NCBI GenBank assembly: GCA_028693775.1
Contig: JAQUUS010000053.1
Location: forward strand, 1-8,417
Direction of reading: 5' to 3'
Length of the DNA: 8,417 nucleotides
From: Alphaproteobacteria bacterium
Lineage (GTDB): Bacteria; Pseudomonadota; Alphaproteobacteria; UBA9219
The notes beneath the pieces are model-generated. The model was not told the DNA's origin. It searched no databases and was given only the letters and a program-made list of their open reading frames with translations. Both the position numbers and the translations under genes were made by a program. Position 1 is the first letter of the stretch, and each line of letters opens with the position of its first letter. Of the stretch, positions 1 through 5,071 are shown one piece after another.

Positions 1-1
1 T

Positions 2-289
2 CCCATGGCCCCGGTCGGAGCCGCCGCCACCACTACGGCGGAAGAAACAGCCCCCCTGAGCAACGGCAAAGCCTTCGCCTTAAACAAATCCAAGCTCCCG
101 TTCGGCGGTGTGATGGACTCGTCCCAGTTGGCCAACGCCCAGCAAAACCAAAGCCTCGCGCTGGCCTTGGCCGGGCAGCGAAACGCCCTTCAGGCGCAAA
201 AGCAGGTTCGGAACAGCCGTTTTGCCGCCCCCGTTCAGGCTGCAGAAAAGGCCGCAGAGTCAACCAAACGACCCAAACAGCCTCCATAG
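2..289 (+). CDS. Unrecognised Ala/Gln-rich protein, 5' end outside the window, apparent frameshift near its end
   Basis: The frame is open from the left window edge, so the true start probably lies outside; the ATG at position 5 may be internal. The translation is rich in Ala, Gln, Lys and Ser, with a stretch reading SLALALAGQRNALQAQKQV that looks helical. There is no signal peptide, membrane segment or catalytic motif in the visible part, and I do not recognise a family. Codon third positions are GC-rich in this frame, while frame 1 over the same bases gives an implausible Arg-rich protein, so this frame is the coding one. It stops at TAG 287-289, but coding-like sequence continues in frame 1 straight afterwards (see 286-438). 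The simplest reading is one gene interrupted by a -1 shift, from a mutation, a sequencing or assembly error, or a recoding event. It lies on the same strand as lpxD, 56 bases upstream once the tail is included. Confidence 0.5.
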   Translation, partial: PMAPVGAAATTTAEETAPLSNGKAFALNKSKLPFGGVMDSSQLANAQQNQSLALALAGQRNALQAQKQVRNSRFAAPVQAAEKAAESTKRPKQPP

Positions 290-438
290 CCGACGACTTG
301 GCCAAAGCCGAGCCCGAAACCAAGGAAGCCCTGCAAACGCTTTTGCAGGAATTACAGGCCATGAAAGCCATTAATCAGTATAAAAGCGCCGCCAAGGCAG
401 GTCCGATCCCCGGATCGGCCGTCAGCATGACAAATTAA
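286..438 (+). pseudogene. Out-of-frame C-terminal continuation of the upstream unrecognised gene
   Basis: Frame 1 from about 286 to the TAA at 436-438 reads as natural protein: it begins IADDLAKAEPETKEALQTLL, continues as a Gln/Ala/Lys-rich helix and ends in SAVSMTN. Its composition matches the frame-2 sequence just upstream, and GC-rich third positions move from frame 2 to frame 1 in this region. No start codon with a ribosome binding site is visible that would make it a separate gene; the internal ATG at 361 would leave only 25 residues. I therefore read it as the tail of the same protein, displaced by -1. The shift point cannot be fixed exactly but lies about 240-285. The function is unknown. 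Confidence 0.45.
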
Positions 439-440
439 GC

Positions 441-469
441 TTGACCGGAACGCGTCGAGTCGGGACATT
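441..469 (+). promoter_or_regulatory. Possible sigma70-type promoter for lpxD
   Basis: TTGACC at 441-446 matches the -35 consensus at five of six positions and directly follows the upstream stop codon. With a 17-base spacer the -10 position is GACATT (464-469), a three-of-six match. Alphaproteobacterial promoters often have a strong TTGAC element and a weak -10 box, so this is plausible but unproven. Transcription could also enter from the upstream gene. Confidence 0.33.
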
Positions 470-483
470 CGCTTATCTTGATC

Positions 484-488
484 AGGGA
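484..488 (+). promoter_or_regulatory. Ribosome binding site that fixes the lpxD start
   Basis: AGGGA lies six bases before the ATG at 495. The in-frame TTG at 441 has no comparable site and would add 18 residues that match nothing in the LpxD family. The ATG at 495 is therefore the preferred start. Confidence 0.65.
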
Positions 489-494
489 AAAGCT

Positions 495-1598
495 ATGTCC
501 AATAAAACGTTTACAGTTCAGGAAATTGCGGATGCCGTGGGAGGTCGCCTCATCGGCGACGGAAGCCTGCGCATCGCCAAAGTTGTCCGCCCGACGGAAG
601 CCGCAGGCTCCGAAGACCTCGCTCTGGCCATGGGCTCGAAGCTCATCCCCCTGCTCAAAGACAGCAAAGCCGTCGCCGCCGCCGTTTCCGGGGAATCGGA
701 AGAAACCGCGCATCTCAAAGCAATCATCGTCGTAGACCGCGCCCGCGTCGCCCTCGCGAAAATGACCGCCATGTTCGCCGAGCCGGTTCCGCTCAAAGAG
801 GGCATCCACCCAACCGCCATCATCGAAGAAGGCGCAAAAATCGGCGCGAACCCCCATATCGGCGCGATGGTCTACATCGGCGCGAACGCGAAAATCGGCG
901 ATAACGCCGCCATCCACCCCCAATGCTACATCGGCGACAACGCCACGGTAGGCAACGACGCCCTGCTCTACGCGGGTGTCAAAATCGGCGCAGGAACGAG
1001 CATCGGAGACCGCGCCATCGTCCACTTCAACGCCAGCATCGGAGCCGACGGCTTCAGCTTCGTAACGCCGCAAGTCGGCAGCGTCGAAGCGGCGAAGGCA
1101 AGCAGCGGCGGAACGGTCACGGCGTCGAACGCGGCGCTGATCCGCATCTCGTCGCTGGCCCCGGTCCTCATCGGAGACGACGTCGAAATCGGCGCGAACA
1201 CGAGCATCGACCGAGGCACGGTGGCCTCGACGCGCATCGGCAACGGAACGAAAATCGACAATCAGGTCCAAGTCGGACACAACGTCCGCATCGGCGAAAA
1301 CTGCATGATCTGCGGCCGCGTCGGCATCGCCGGAAGCGCAACGATAGGCAACCGCGTGGTTCTGGGCGGCGCAGTCGGCGTCGCCGACCACGTCACCATC
1401 GGCGACGACGCCATCGCGATGGCCATGAGCGGCATCGCAGGCAACGTCCTGCCGCGCACCATCGTAGGAGGCATTCCTGCGGCCCCGCGTGAAAAAATGA
1501 TGGAAAACCTGTTCCATATGGGCCGCCTGAAACACCTGTTCAGCAAAGTCGAAGCGCTGGCCGAAAAAATCAGCCTTCTGGACAAAAGCGCAACCTAA
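495..1598 (+). CDS. lpxD: UDP-3-O-(3-hydroxyacyl)glucosamine N-acyltransferase LpxD
   Basis: LpxD transfers a 3-hydroxyacyl chain from acyl carrier protein to the 2-amino group of UDP-3-O-acylglucosamine, the third step of lipid A synthesis, in the cytoplasm. The 367-residue protein has the family layout. The N-terminal uridine-binding domain starts FTVQEIADAVGGRLIGDGS, with RPTEAAGSEDLALAM after it. A left-handed beta-helix of hexapeptide repeats (IGANAKIGDNA type) runs from about residue 104 to 315, and a C-terminal helix follows from about 333 to 367. GADGFSF (183-189) matches the GADGFGY-type family motif. NQVQVGHNVRIG contains His262, the equivalent of catalytic His239 in E. coli LpxD. 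Length is normal. The usual lpxA/fabZ/lpxB neighbours are absent; an acyl carrier protein gene follows after 19 bases, which suggests co-transcription and possibly a dedicated acyl donor. Confidence 0.95.
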   Translation: MSNKTFTVQEIADAVGGRLIGDGSLRIAKVVRPTEAAGSEDLALAMGSKLIPLLKDSKAVAAAVSGESEETAHLKAIIVVDRARVALAKMTAMFAEPVPLKEGIHPTAIIEEGAKIGANPHIGAMVYIGANAKIGDNAAIHPQCYIGDNATVGNDALLYAGVKIGAGTSIGDRAIVHFNASIGADGFSFVTPQVGSVEAAKASSGGTVTASNAALIRISSLAPVLIGDDVEIGANTSIDRGTVASTRIGNGTKIDNQVQVGHNVRIGENCMICGRVGIAGSATIGNRVVLGGAVGVADHVTIGDDAIAMAMSGIAGNVLPRTIVGGIPAAPREKMMENLFHMGRLKHLFSKVEALAEKISLLDKSAT

Positions 1599-1617
1599 CC
1601 CCGGGGAGAAAAACGCC

Positions 1618-1866
1618 ATGACCACTCAAATTGACGAAATTCTCGGCATTGTCGCCCAAAAAGCCATGATCGACCGCAACAAACTAACGCCCGACGCCAA
1701 GCTGGCGGACCTGAACCTGACGTCCCTCGACATGGTGGAGGTCATTTTTGCGCTGGAAGACAAGTTCAAAATACAATTGCCGTTCAACGCGAACGCGGCC
1801 GACGCCAACATGAGCACCATCGGCGACGTCATCGCGTTCGTCCAAAGGCACGCACCGCCGAAATAA
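1618..1866 (+). CDS. Acyl carrier protein (specialised ACP paralogue)
   Basis: This is an 82-residue acidic, helical protein of the ACP family. Ser36, in LNLTSLDMVEVIFALEDKF, is the predicted 4'-phosphopantetheine attachment site, so the protein would carry acyl chains as thioesters in the cytoplasm. Helix II (SLDMVEVIFALEDKF) is typical of ACPs. The residue before the Ser is Thr, whereas the housekeeping ACP has Asp there (DSL), so I think this is a paralogue rather than the main fatty acid synthesis AcpP. GGGGAG at 1603-1608 is a good ribosome binding site for the ATG. It lies 19 bases after lpxD, probably in the same transcript, and could supply the hydroxyacyl group to LpxD. That role is inferred from position only. 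Rhizobial AcpXL, which carries very long chains for lipid A, shows that dedicated lipid A ACPs exist, but I see no specific similarity to it. Confidence 0.88.
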   Translation: MTTQIDEILGIVAQKAMIDRNKLTPDAKLADLNLTSLDMVEVIFALEDKFKIQLPFNANAADANMSTIGDVIAFVQRHAPPK

Positions 1867-1878
1867 CGAAGCGGCAAA

Positions 1879-1907
1879 TTGATTTTTTTCCAAAAAAAGC
1901 CTATAAA
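1879..1907 (+). promoter_or_regulatory. Likely promoter for the DUF4389 gene and metG
   Basis: TTGATT (1879-1884, four of six -35 matches) and TATAAA (1902-1907, five of six -10 matches) are separated by exactly 17 bases in the 65-base gap after the ACP gene. Transcription would start near 1914, just before the GGGAGG ribosome binding site at 1921-1926. The spacer contains seven T, CC and seven A in a row (1883-1898), which should bend the DNA. Confidence 0.6.
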
Positions 1908-1931
1908 ACACTTTCCACTTGGGAGGTTCAC

Positions 1932-2243
1932 ATGACCGGACTAAATGAAGAAGACCTGAGAAAGAACGTCAAAGACAAGGACACATGGCTTCGTTTCCTG
2001 TTTTTGGTCGTTTTCGGCATCGCGTTCTATCTTTCCATCATGCTGACCTTCGCCGCTTCGGTGTTTCAGTTCCTGGCCAAGCTGTTCAACGGCGCGGTCT
2101 TTGCGGGCGTCGCCGAATTCGGGGACAATCTGGCCACCTATCAAAGCCAGGTTACGCGCTATCTGACGTTTGCGTCGGACGAAAAGCCTTTTCCGTTTGC
2201 GCCGTTCCCCGGCAAGCAGTGCGAAAAGCTGCCCCCGGCCTGA
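1932..2243 (+). CDS. DUF4389 domain membrane protein, function unknown
   Basis: The 103-residue protein resembles the DUF4389 family, a small bacterial family of unknown function. Supporting features are the opening NVKDKDTWLRFLFLVVFGIA, a hydrophobic stretch at about residues 20-52 (one long or two short membrane segments), a cytosolic-type helix with FGDNLATYQSQVTRYLTF, and the family-like SDEKPFPFAPFP near the end. The single Cys near the C terminus (KQCEKL) is unremarkable. GGGAGG lies five bases before the ATG. A promoter is predicted just upstream, and metG follows after 52 bases on the same strand, so the two may be co-transcribed. The protein is probably in the inner membrane; nothing here shows a biochemical role. 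Confidence 0.8.
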   Translation: MTGLNEEDLRKNVKDKDTWLRFLFLVVFGIAFYLSIMLTFAASVFQFLAKLFNGAVFAGVAEFGDNLATYQSQVTRYLTFASDEKPFPFAPFPGKQCEKLPPA

Positions 2244-2247
2244 GCCG

Positions 2248-2277
2248 TTGCCGGTCCAAGCGACGCCGGACTATTAT
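2248..2277 (+). promoter_or_regulatory. Weak promoter candidate before metG
   Basis: TTGCCG (2248-2253) and TATTAT (2272-2277, five of six -10 matches) are 18 bases apart in the 52-base gap before metG. A transcript from here would start almost at the ribosome binding site, leaving a very short leader, so read-through from the DUF4389 promoter may matter more. Confidence 0.28.
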
Positions 2278-2283
2278 TGTCGA

Positions 2284-2288
2284 AAGGA
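2284..2288 (+). promoter_or_regulatory. Ribosome binding site that fixes the GTG start of metG
   Basis: AAGGA lies seven bases before GTG 2296. The frame is open further upstream to 2170, but that stretch overlaps the DUF4389 gene and would add 42 residues rich in Arg and Pro that do not fit MetRS. Starting at GTG puts the sequence KKFYVTTPIYYVN at the N terminus, as is normal for the family. Confidence 0.7.
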
Positions 2289-2295
2289 ATTTCGC

Positions 2296-3837
2296 GTGAA
2301 AAAGTTTTATGTCACGACCCCGATTTATTACGTCAACGACGTCCCCCATCTCGGACACGCCTATTGCTCGGTCGCCTGCGATGTCCTCGCGCGCTTCAAA
2401 AGGCTTGACGGCTACGACGTGATGTTCCTTTCGGGAACCGACGAACACGGCCAGAAGATCGCCAAGGCGGCAGCCAAGGCCGGGATCGAACCGCAAGCCC
2501 TGACAGACAAAGTCTCGCAAAACTTCCGCGACGTTCTGAAGGCCCTGAACGTCTCGAACGACGATTTCATCCGCACCACCGAAGAGCGCCACATCAAAGC
2601 CTGCCGGGTCCTGTGGGACGAGCTGCTCAAACGGAATGAGCTGTATTTGGGCAAATACGCCGGATGGTACGCCGTCCGCGACGAAGCCTACTACGGCGAA
2701 GACGAACTGAAAGACGGCCCCAACGGCAAAAAAATCGCGCCCTCCGGCGCGGAATGCGAATGGGTCGAGGAGCCGAGCTATTTCTTCCGCCTATCGGCAT
2801 GGGGCGACAAGCTCCTGAAGTTCTACGAAGAAAACCCCGACTTCATCCTGCCCCACTCGCGGCGCAACGAAGTTATCAGCTTCGTGAAATCGGGCATGCA
2901 CGACCTGTCTGTCTCCCGCACGGCCATCTCATGGGGCGTCCCCGTACCGAACGAAGACAAGCATGTGATGTATGTGTGGCTCGACGCGCTGACAAACTAC
3001 CTCACAGCCGTCGGCTATCCTGACACCCAGGCCGAAAGCTACAAAAAATACTGGCCCGCCGACATGCACGTCGTGGGCAAGGACATCTTGCGCTTTCACG
3101 CGATCTACTGGCCCGCGTTCCTGCTCGCGGCAGGCCTTGAGCCGCCCAAGCACATCTTTGCCCACGGCTGGTGGACCTGCGAAGGCGAAAAGATGTCGAA
3201 GTCTTTGGGCAACGTCATCGACCCCTACGGCCTGATCGAAAAATACGGCCTCGACCAAACGAGGTATTTCGTGCTGCGCGAAGTGCCGTTCGGCAACGAC
3301 AGCGATTTTTCGCACGCCGCGATGGTCCGCCGCATCAACAGCGACCTCGCCAACGGCATCGGAAACCTCGCCCAGCGCACACTCTCGCAAATTGCCAAGA
3401 ACTGCGGCGGCGCGGTCCCCAAACACGGCGAATTCACGGACGCCGACAAAGGCTTGCTGGAGCTCGCGCAAGGCACGCTCGTCCTGCTGCAGCAAGAGTT
3501 CGAAGTCCTCGCCTTCCACAAGGCGCTCGATCTCATCTGGGCGCTCATCGCGCACGCCGACCGCTACATCGACGAACAAGCCCCCTGGGCCCTCAAGAAA
3601 ACCGACGCCGCGCGGATGGAAACGGTCCTCTACGTTCTGGCCGAAACGCTGCGGCATATCGGCTGCTTCCTTCTGCCCTTCGTGCCCGAAAAAGCGGGCA
3701 TGCTGCTCGATCAGCTCGCCGTCGCGGCCGACCGCCGCGATTTCGCGCACCTGACGGACGCCTGCGCACTCGAAACCGGAACGCCCCTGCCCGCGCCGCA
3801 GGGCCTGTTCCCGCGCTACGTCGACGAAGAAGCATAA
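2296..3837 (+). CDS. metG: Methionyl-tRNA synthetase
   Basis: MetRS charges tRNA-Met and initiator tRNA with methionine, using ATP, in the cytoplasm. The protein has 513 residues from the GTG start. The class I Rossmann domain begins KKFYVTTPIYYVNDVPHLGH, with the HIGH motif as HLGH at 18-21. FLSGTDEHGQKIA follows, and the second signature is KMSKS at 299-303. Family motifs between them include YVWLDALTNY, GKDILRFHAIYWPAFL and FAHGWW. The connective region (about 115-175: GWYAVRDEAYY, GAECEWVEEPSYFFRLS) has no CxxC pairs, so this is the zinc-free type; there is no C-terminal EMAP/Arc1-like tRNA-binding domain either. Both absences are common in alphaproteobacterial MetG and are not defects. 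The helical anticodon-binding domain covers roughly 360-500. The gene ends just before a strong terminator, so it is the last of the plus-strand run. Confidence 0.96.
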   Translation: MKKFYVTTPIYYVNDVPHLGHAYCSVACDVLARFKRLDGYDVMFLSGTDEHGQKIAKAAAKAGIEPQALTDKVSQNFRDVLKALNVSNDDFIRTTEERHIKACRVLWDELLKRNELYLGKYAGWYAVRDEAYYGEDELKDGPNGKKIAPSGAECEWVEEPSYFFRLSAWGDKLLKFYEENPDFILPHSRRNEVISFVKSGMHDLSVSRTAISWGVPVPNEDKHVMYVWLDALTNYLTAVGYPDTQAESYKKYWPADMHVVGKDILRFHAIYWPAFLLAAGLEPPKHIFAHGWWTCEGEKMSKSLGNVIDPYGLIEKYGLDQTRYFVLREVPFGNDSDFSHAAMVRRINSDLANGIGNLAQRTLSQIAKNCGGAVPKHGEFTDADKGLLELAQGTLVLLQQEFEVLAFHKALDLIWALIAHADRYIDEQAPWALKKTDAARMETVLYVLAETLRHIGCFLLPFVPEKAGMLLDQLAVAADRRDFAHLTDACALETGTPLPAPQGLFPRYVDEEA

Positions 3838-3842
3838 AAAAA

Positions 3843-3872
3843 CCCGCGCCTTTACGGGGCGCGGGATTTTTT
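3843..3872 (+). terminator. Rho-independent terminator, probably bidirectional
   Basis: A perfect 8-bp GC stem, CCGCGCC-rich (3843-3850 with 3858-3865), closes a 7-base loop and is followed by six T (3867-3872), five bases after the metG stop codon. On the other strand, the seven A at 3836-3842 become a T tract after the same stem. The hairpin can therefore also end the minus-strand cyclophilin transcript, whose stop codon is at 3884-3886. Confidence 0.92.
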
Positions 3873-3883
3873 ATTTACGGCGT

Positions 3884-4453
3884 TTAACCCTTAACGTCGG
3901 CTGCGACCTGCATCTTGACAATCTTTGTCGGGTCCGCAACGGCACCGTTATTGGAAGAGGTTCCCGCATTGATTTTGTCGACGAATTCCATGCCCGAAAC
4001 GACCTGTCCCCAGATCGTGTACTGGCCATCGAGATACGTCGCATCCGCGAAGCAGATAAAGAACTGGCTGTCGCCGCTGTTCACATCGTTACCGCGGCGG
4101 GCCATCGAAACGGTTCCGCGCACATGGTGCTCATCGGAAAATTCGGCCTTCAGTTTCTGGCCTGAACCGCCGGTTCCGTCGCCATTGGGATCGCCGGTCT
4201 GAGCCATGAATCCGGGAATGACGCGGTGAAAAGCAAGGCCGTCGTAGAAGCCCTTGCGAACGAGTTCCTTGATGCGGGCGACGTGCCCGGGCGCGAGGTC
4301 CGAGCGCATTTGAATAACGACACGGCCCGCCGGGATATCGAGATAGAGGGTGTTTTCTGGATCGGCTGCGGGAGAAGCGGAAGCTGTCATGGAAATGACT
4401 CCGGGTATGAGTGCGAGAAAGAAGGCAAACAGGCGAAAAACGCGTGAAAACAT
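3884..4453 (-). CDS. Periplasmic peptidyl-prolyl cis-trans isomerase, cyclophilin type
   Basis: Cyclophilins catalyse cis-trans isomerisation of Xaa-Pro bonds during protein folding. The 189-residue protein starts with a Sec-type signal peptide: a short basic N terminus, a hydrophobic core (FAFFLALIPGVI) and a likely cleavage site around residues 24-28 (TASAS). Export to the periplasm is therefore likely. The catalytic core is clear: AFHRVIPGFMAQTGDPNGDG, with Arg77 equivalent to the catalytic Arg55 of human CypA, then SQFFICFADATYLDGQYTIWG. The CypA residue Trp121, important for cyclosporin binding, is Tyr140 here, as in many bacterial cyclophilins, so weak cyclosporin binding is expected. 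The ATG at 4453 lacks a strong ribosome binding site; an alternative ATG at 4390 (Met22) has GGAG nearby but would lose the signal peptide, so I prefer 4453. It is divergent from the GmhB-like gene. I cannot choose between the symbols ppiA and ppiB. Confidence 0.92.
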   Translation of the reverse strand: MFSRVFRLFAFFLALIPGVISMTASASPAADPENTLYLDIPAGRVVIQMRSDLAPGHVARIKELVRKGFYDGLAFHRVIPGFMAQTGDPNGDGTGGSGQKLKAEFSDEHHVRGTVSMARRGNDVNSGDSQFFICFADATYLDGQYTIWGQVVSGMEFVDKINAGTSSNNGAVADPTKIVKMQVAADVKG

Positions 4454-4471
4454 GGCGAAACGACCTGAGGG

Positions 4472-4500
4472 TTGGTGTGAGAAAGTTTATGGAATATAAA
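4472..4500 (+). promoter_or_regulatory. Promoter candidate for the GmhB-like gene
   Basis: TTGGTG (4472-4477, three of six -35 matches) and TATAAA (4495-4500, five of six -10 matches) are 17 bases apart. The predicted start near 4507 gives a leader of about 14 bases that contains the AGGAGAG ribosome binding site (4511-4517). The -10 box overlaps that of the divergent cyclophilin promoter. Confidence 0.45.
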
Positions 4501-4521
4501 GGGTAACGAAAGGAGAGACAA
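4493..4521 (-). promoter_or_regulatory. Promoter candidate for the cyclophilin gene
   Basis: Read on the minus strand, TTGTCT (4521-4516, four of six -35 matches) and TATATT (4498-4493, five of six -10 matches) are 17 bases apart. Transcription would begin near 4486, about 33 bases before the ATG at 4453. The -35 box covers the ribosome binding site and first start-codon base of the GmhB-like gene on the other strand. Confidence 0.45.
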
Positions 4522-5066
4522 TGAGTAAAAACCAAGCCCTATTGTTGGATCGGGACGGAGTCATTAACGTCGATAACGGATATGTCGGAACGATAGACCG
4601 GTTTACTTTCATGCCGAACGTTTTTCCCTTTCTGCGCACAGCGAGAGACTACGGCTACCGCCTGGCGATTTTAACGAATCAGGCGGGAGTGGCGCGCGGA
4701 TATTATTCGAAAGAAGATTTCGAGGCCCTGACGGAGCACATGCTGAACGTCATGAAGAAGGAATCCATAGAAATCGAATTCGTGCTGGCCTGCTTCGAGC
4801 ACGACGAAGGCACAGACCCGGCATACGCGCGGCAAAGTTTCTGGCGCAAACCGAAGCCGGGAATGGTCCTCGAAGCGGTGCGCCGCCTGAACGCGGACCC
4901 CGAACGCTCGGCGTTTCTCGGAGACCGGCTGACGGACATGCAAGCGGCCGAAAAGGGAGGCATCGGCCATCGGCTTTTGCTGACGCAAGATCTGCCTGAA
5001 GTGCCGGCTGGCGTCGAGGTTGTCAAAACGTACGACGAAGTACTGGATCTGCTCAATTACTTCTAA
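4521..5066 (+). CDS. GmhB-like HAD phosphatase (D-glycero-D-manno-heptose 1,7-bisphosphate 7-phosphatase family), zinc ligands missing
   Basis: This is a 181-residue HAD-IIIA phosphatase. Motif I is LLLDRDGVIN, with nucleophile Asp10 and acid/base Asp12. Motif II is ILTNQAGVARG. A WRKPKPGM segment supplies the motif III Lys, and motif IV is FLGDRLTDMQAAE. The opening VDNGYVGTIDRFTFMPNV aligns closely with GmhB, which removes the 7-phosphate from heptose bisphosphate on the route to ADP- or GDP-heptose for LPS core or surface glycans. In E. coli GmhB a zinc-holding loop uses Cys92, His94, Cys107 and Cys109. In an ungapped alignment of the equal-length loop here, the positions are Cys91, Glu93, Ser106 and Trp108, so a zinc site is unlikely. 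The exact substrate is therefore uncertain and I leave the symbol empty. AGGAGAG (4511-4517) precedes the ATG. No other heptose genes are in the window. Confidence 0.85.
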   Translation: MSKNQALLLDRDGVINVDNGYVGTIDRFTFMPNVFPFLRTARDYGYRLAILTNQAGVARGYYSKEDFEALTEHMLNVMKKESIEIEFVLACFEHDEGTDPAYARQSFWRKPKPGMVLEAVRRLNADPERSAFLGDRLTDMQAAEKGGIGHRLLLTQDLPEVPAGVEVVKTYDEVLDLLNYF

Positions 5067-5071
5067 TCCGC

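Noticed and set aside
441..494. TTG start for lpxD at 441, adding 18 residues
   Set aside because: No ribosome binding site fits it, the extra residues do not match the family, and the ATG at 495 has AGGGA at ideal spacing.
904..1400. Repeated short ATCGGCGA/GGCGCGAAC-type words, checked as a possible DNA repeat array
   Set aside because: They follow the codon pattern of the protein hexapeptide repeats (IGxNxxIG), are irregular in spacing, and are explained by the beta-helix.
923..1492. A 189-codon Arg/His-rich frame inside lpxD, and a similar Arg-rich frame at 3171-3887 inside metG
   Set aside because: Both are out-of-frame readings of GC-rich coding sequence, with extreme Arg content and no known domain.
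435..1625. A 396-codon open frame on the minus strand, antisense to lpxD
   Set aside because: Its Asp/Ala/Val-rich repeats (VADAD, DFDVV) are the mirror of the hexapeptide repeat codons in lpxD. lpxD itself has its catalytic His and domain order, so this is a shadow.
2170..2295. Upstream extension of metG to 2170
   Set aside because: It overlaps the DUF4389 gene in another frame and adds a segment unlike any MetRS N terminus; GTG 2296 has a good ribosome binding site.
2401..3200. Absence of zinc knuckles in MetG, considered as an anomaly
   Set aside because: Zinc-free MetRS without CxxC pairs is a normal form of the family, and both catalytic signatures are intact.
2929..3750. A 273-codon open frame antisense to metG
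   Set aside because: It is fully inside metG, shows no domain and has no upstream signals.
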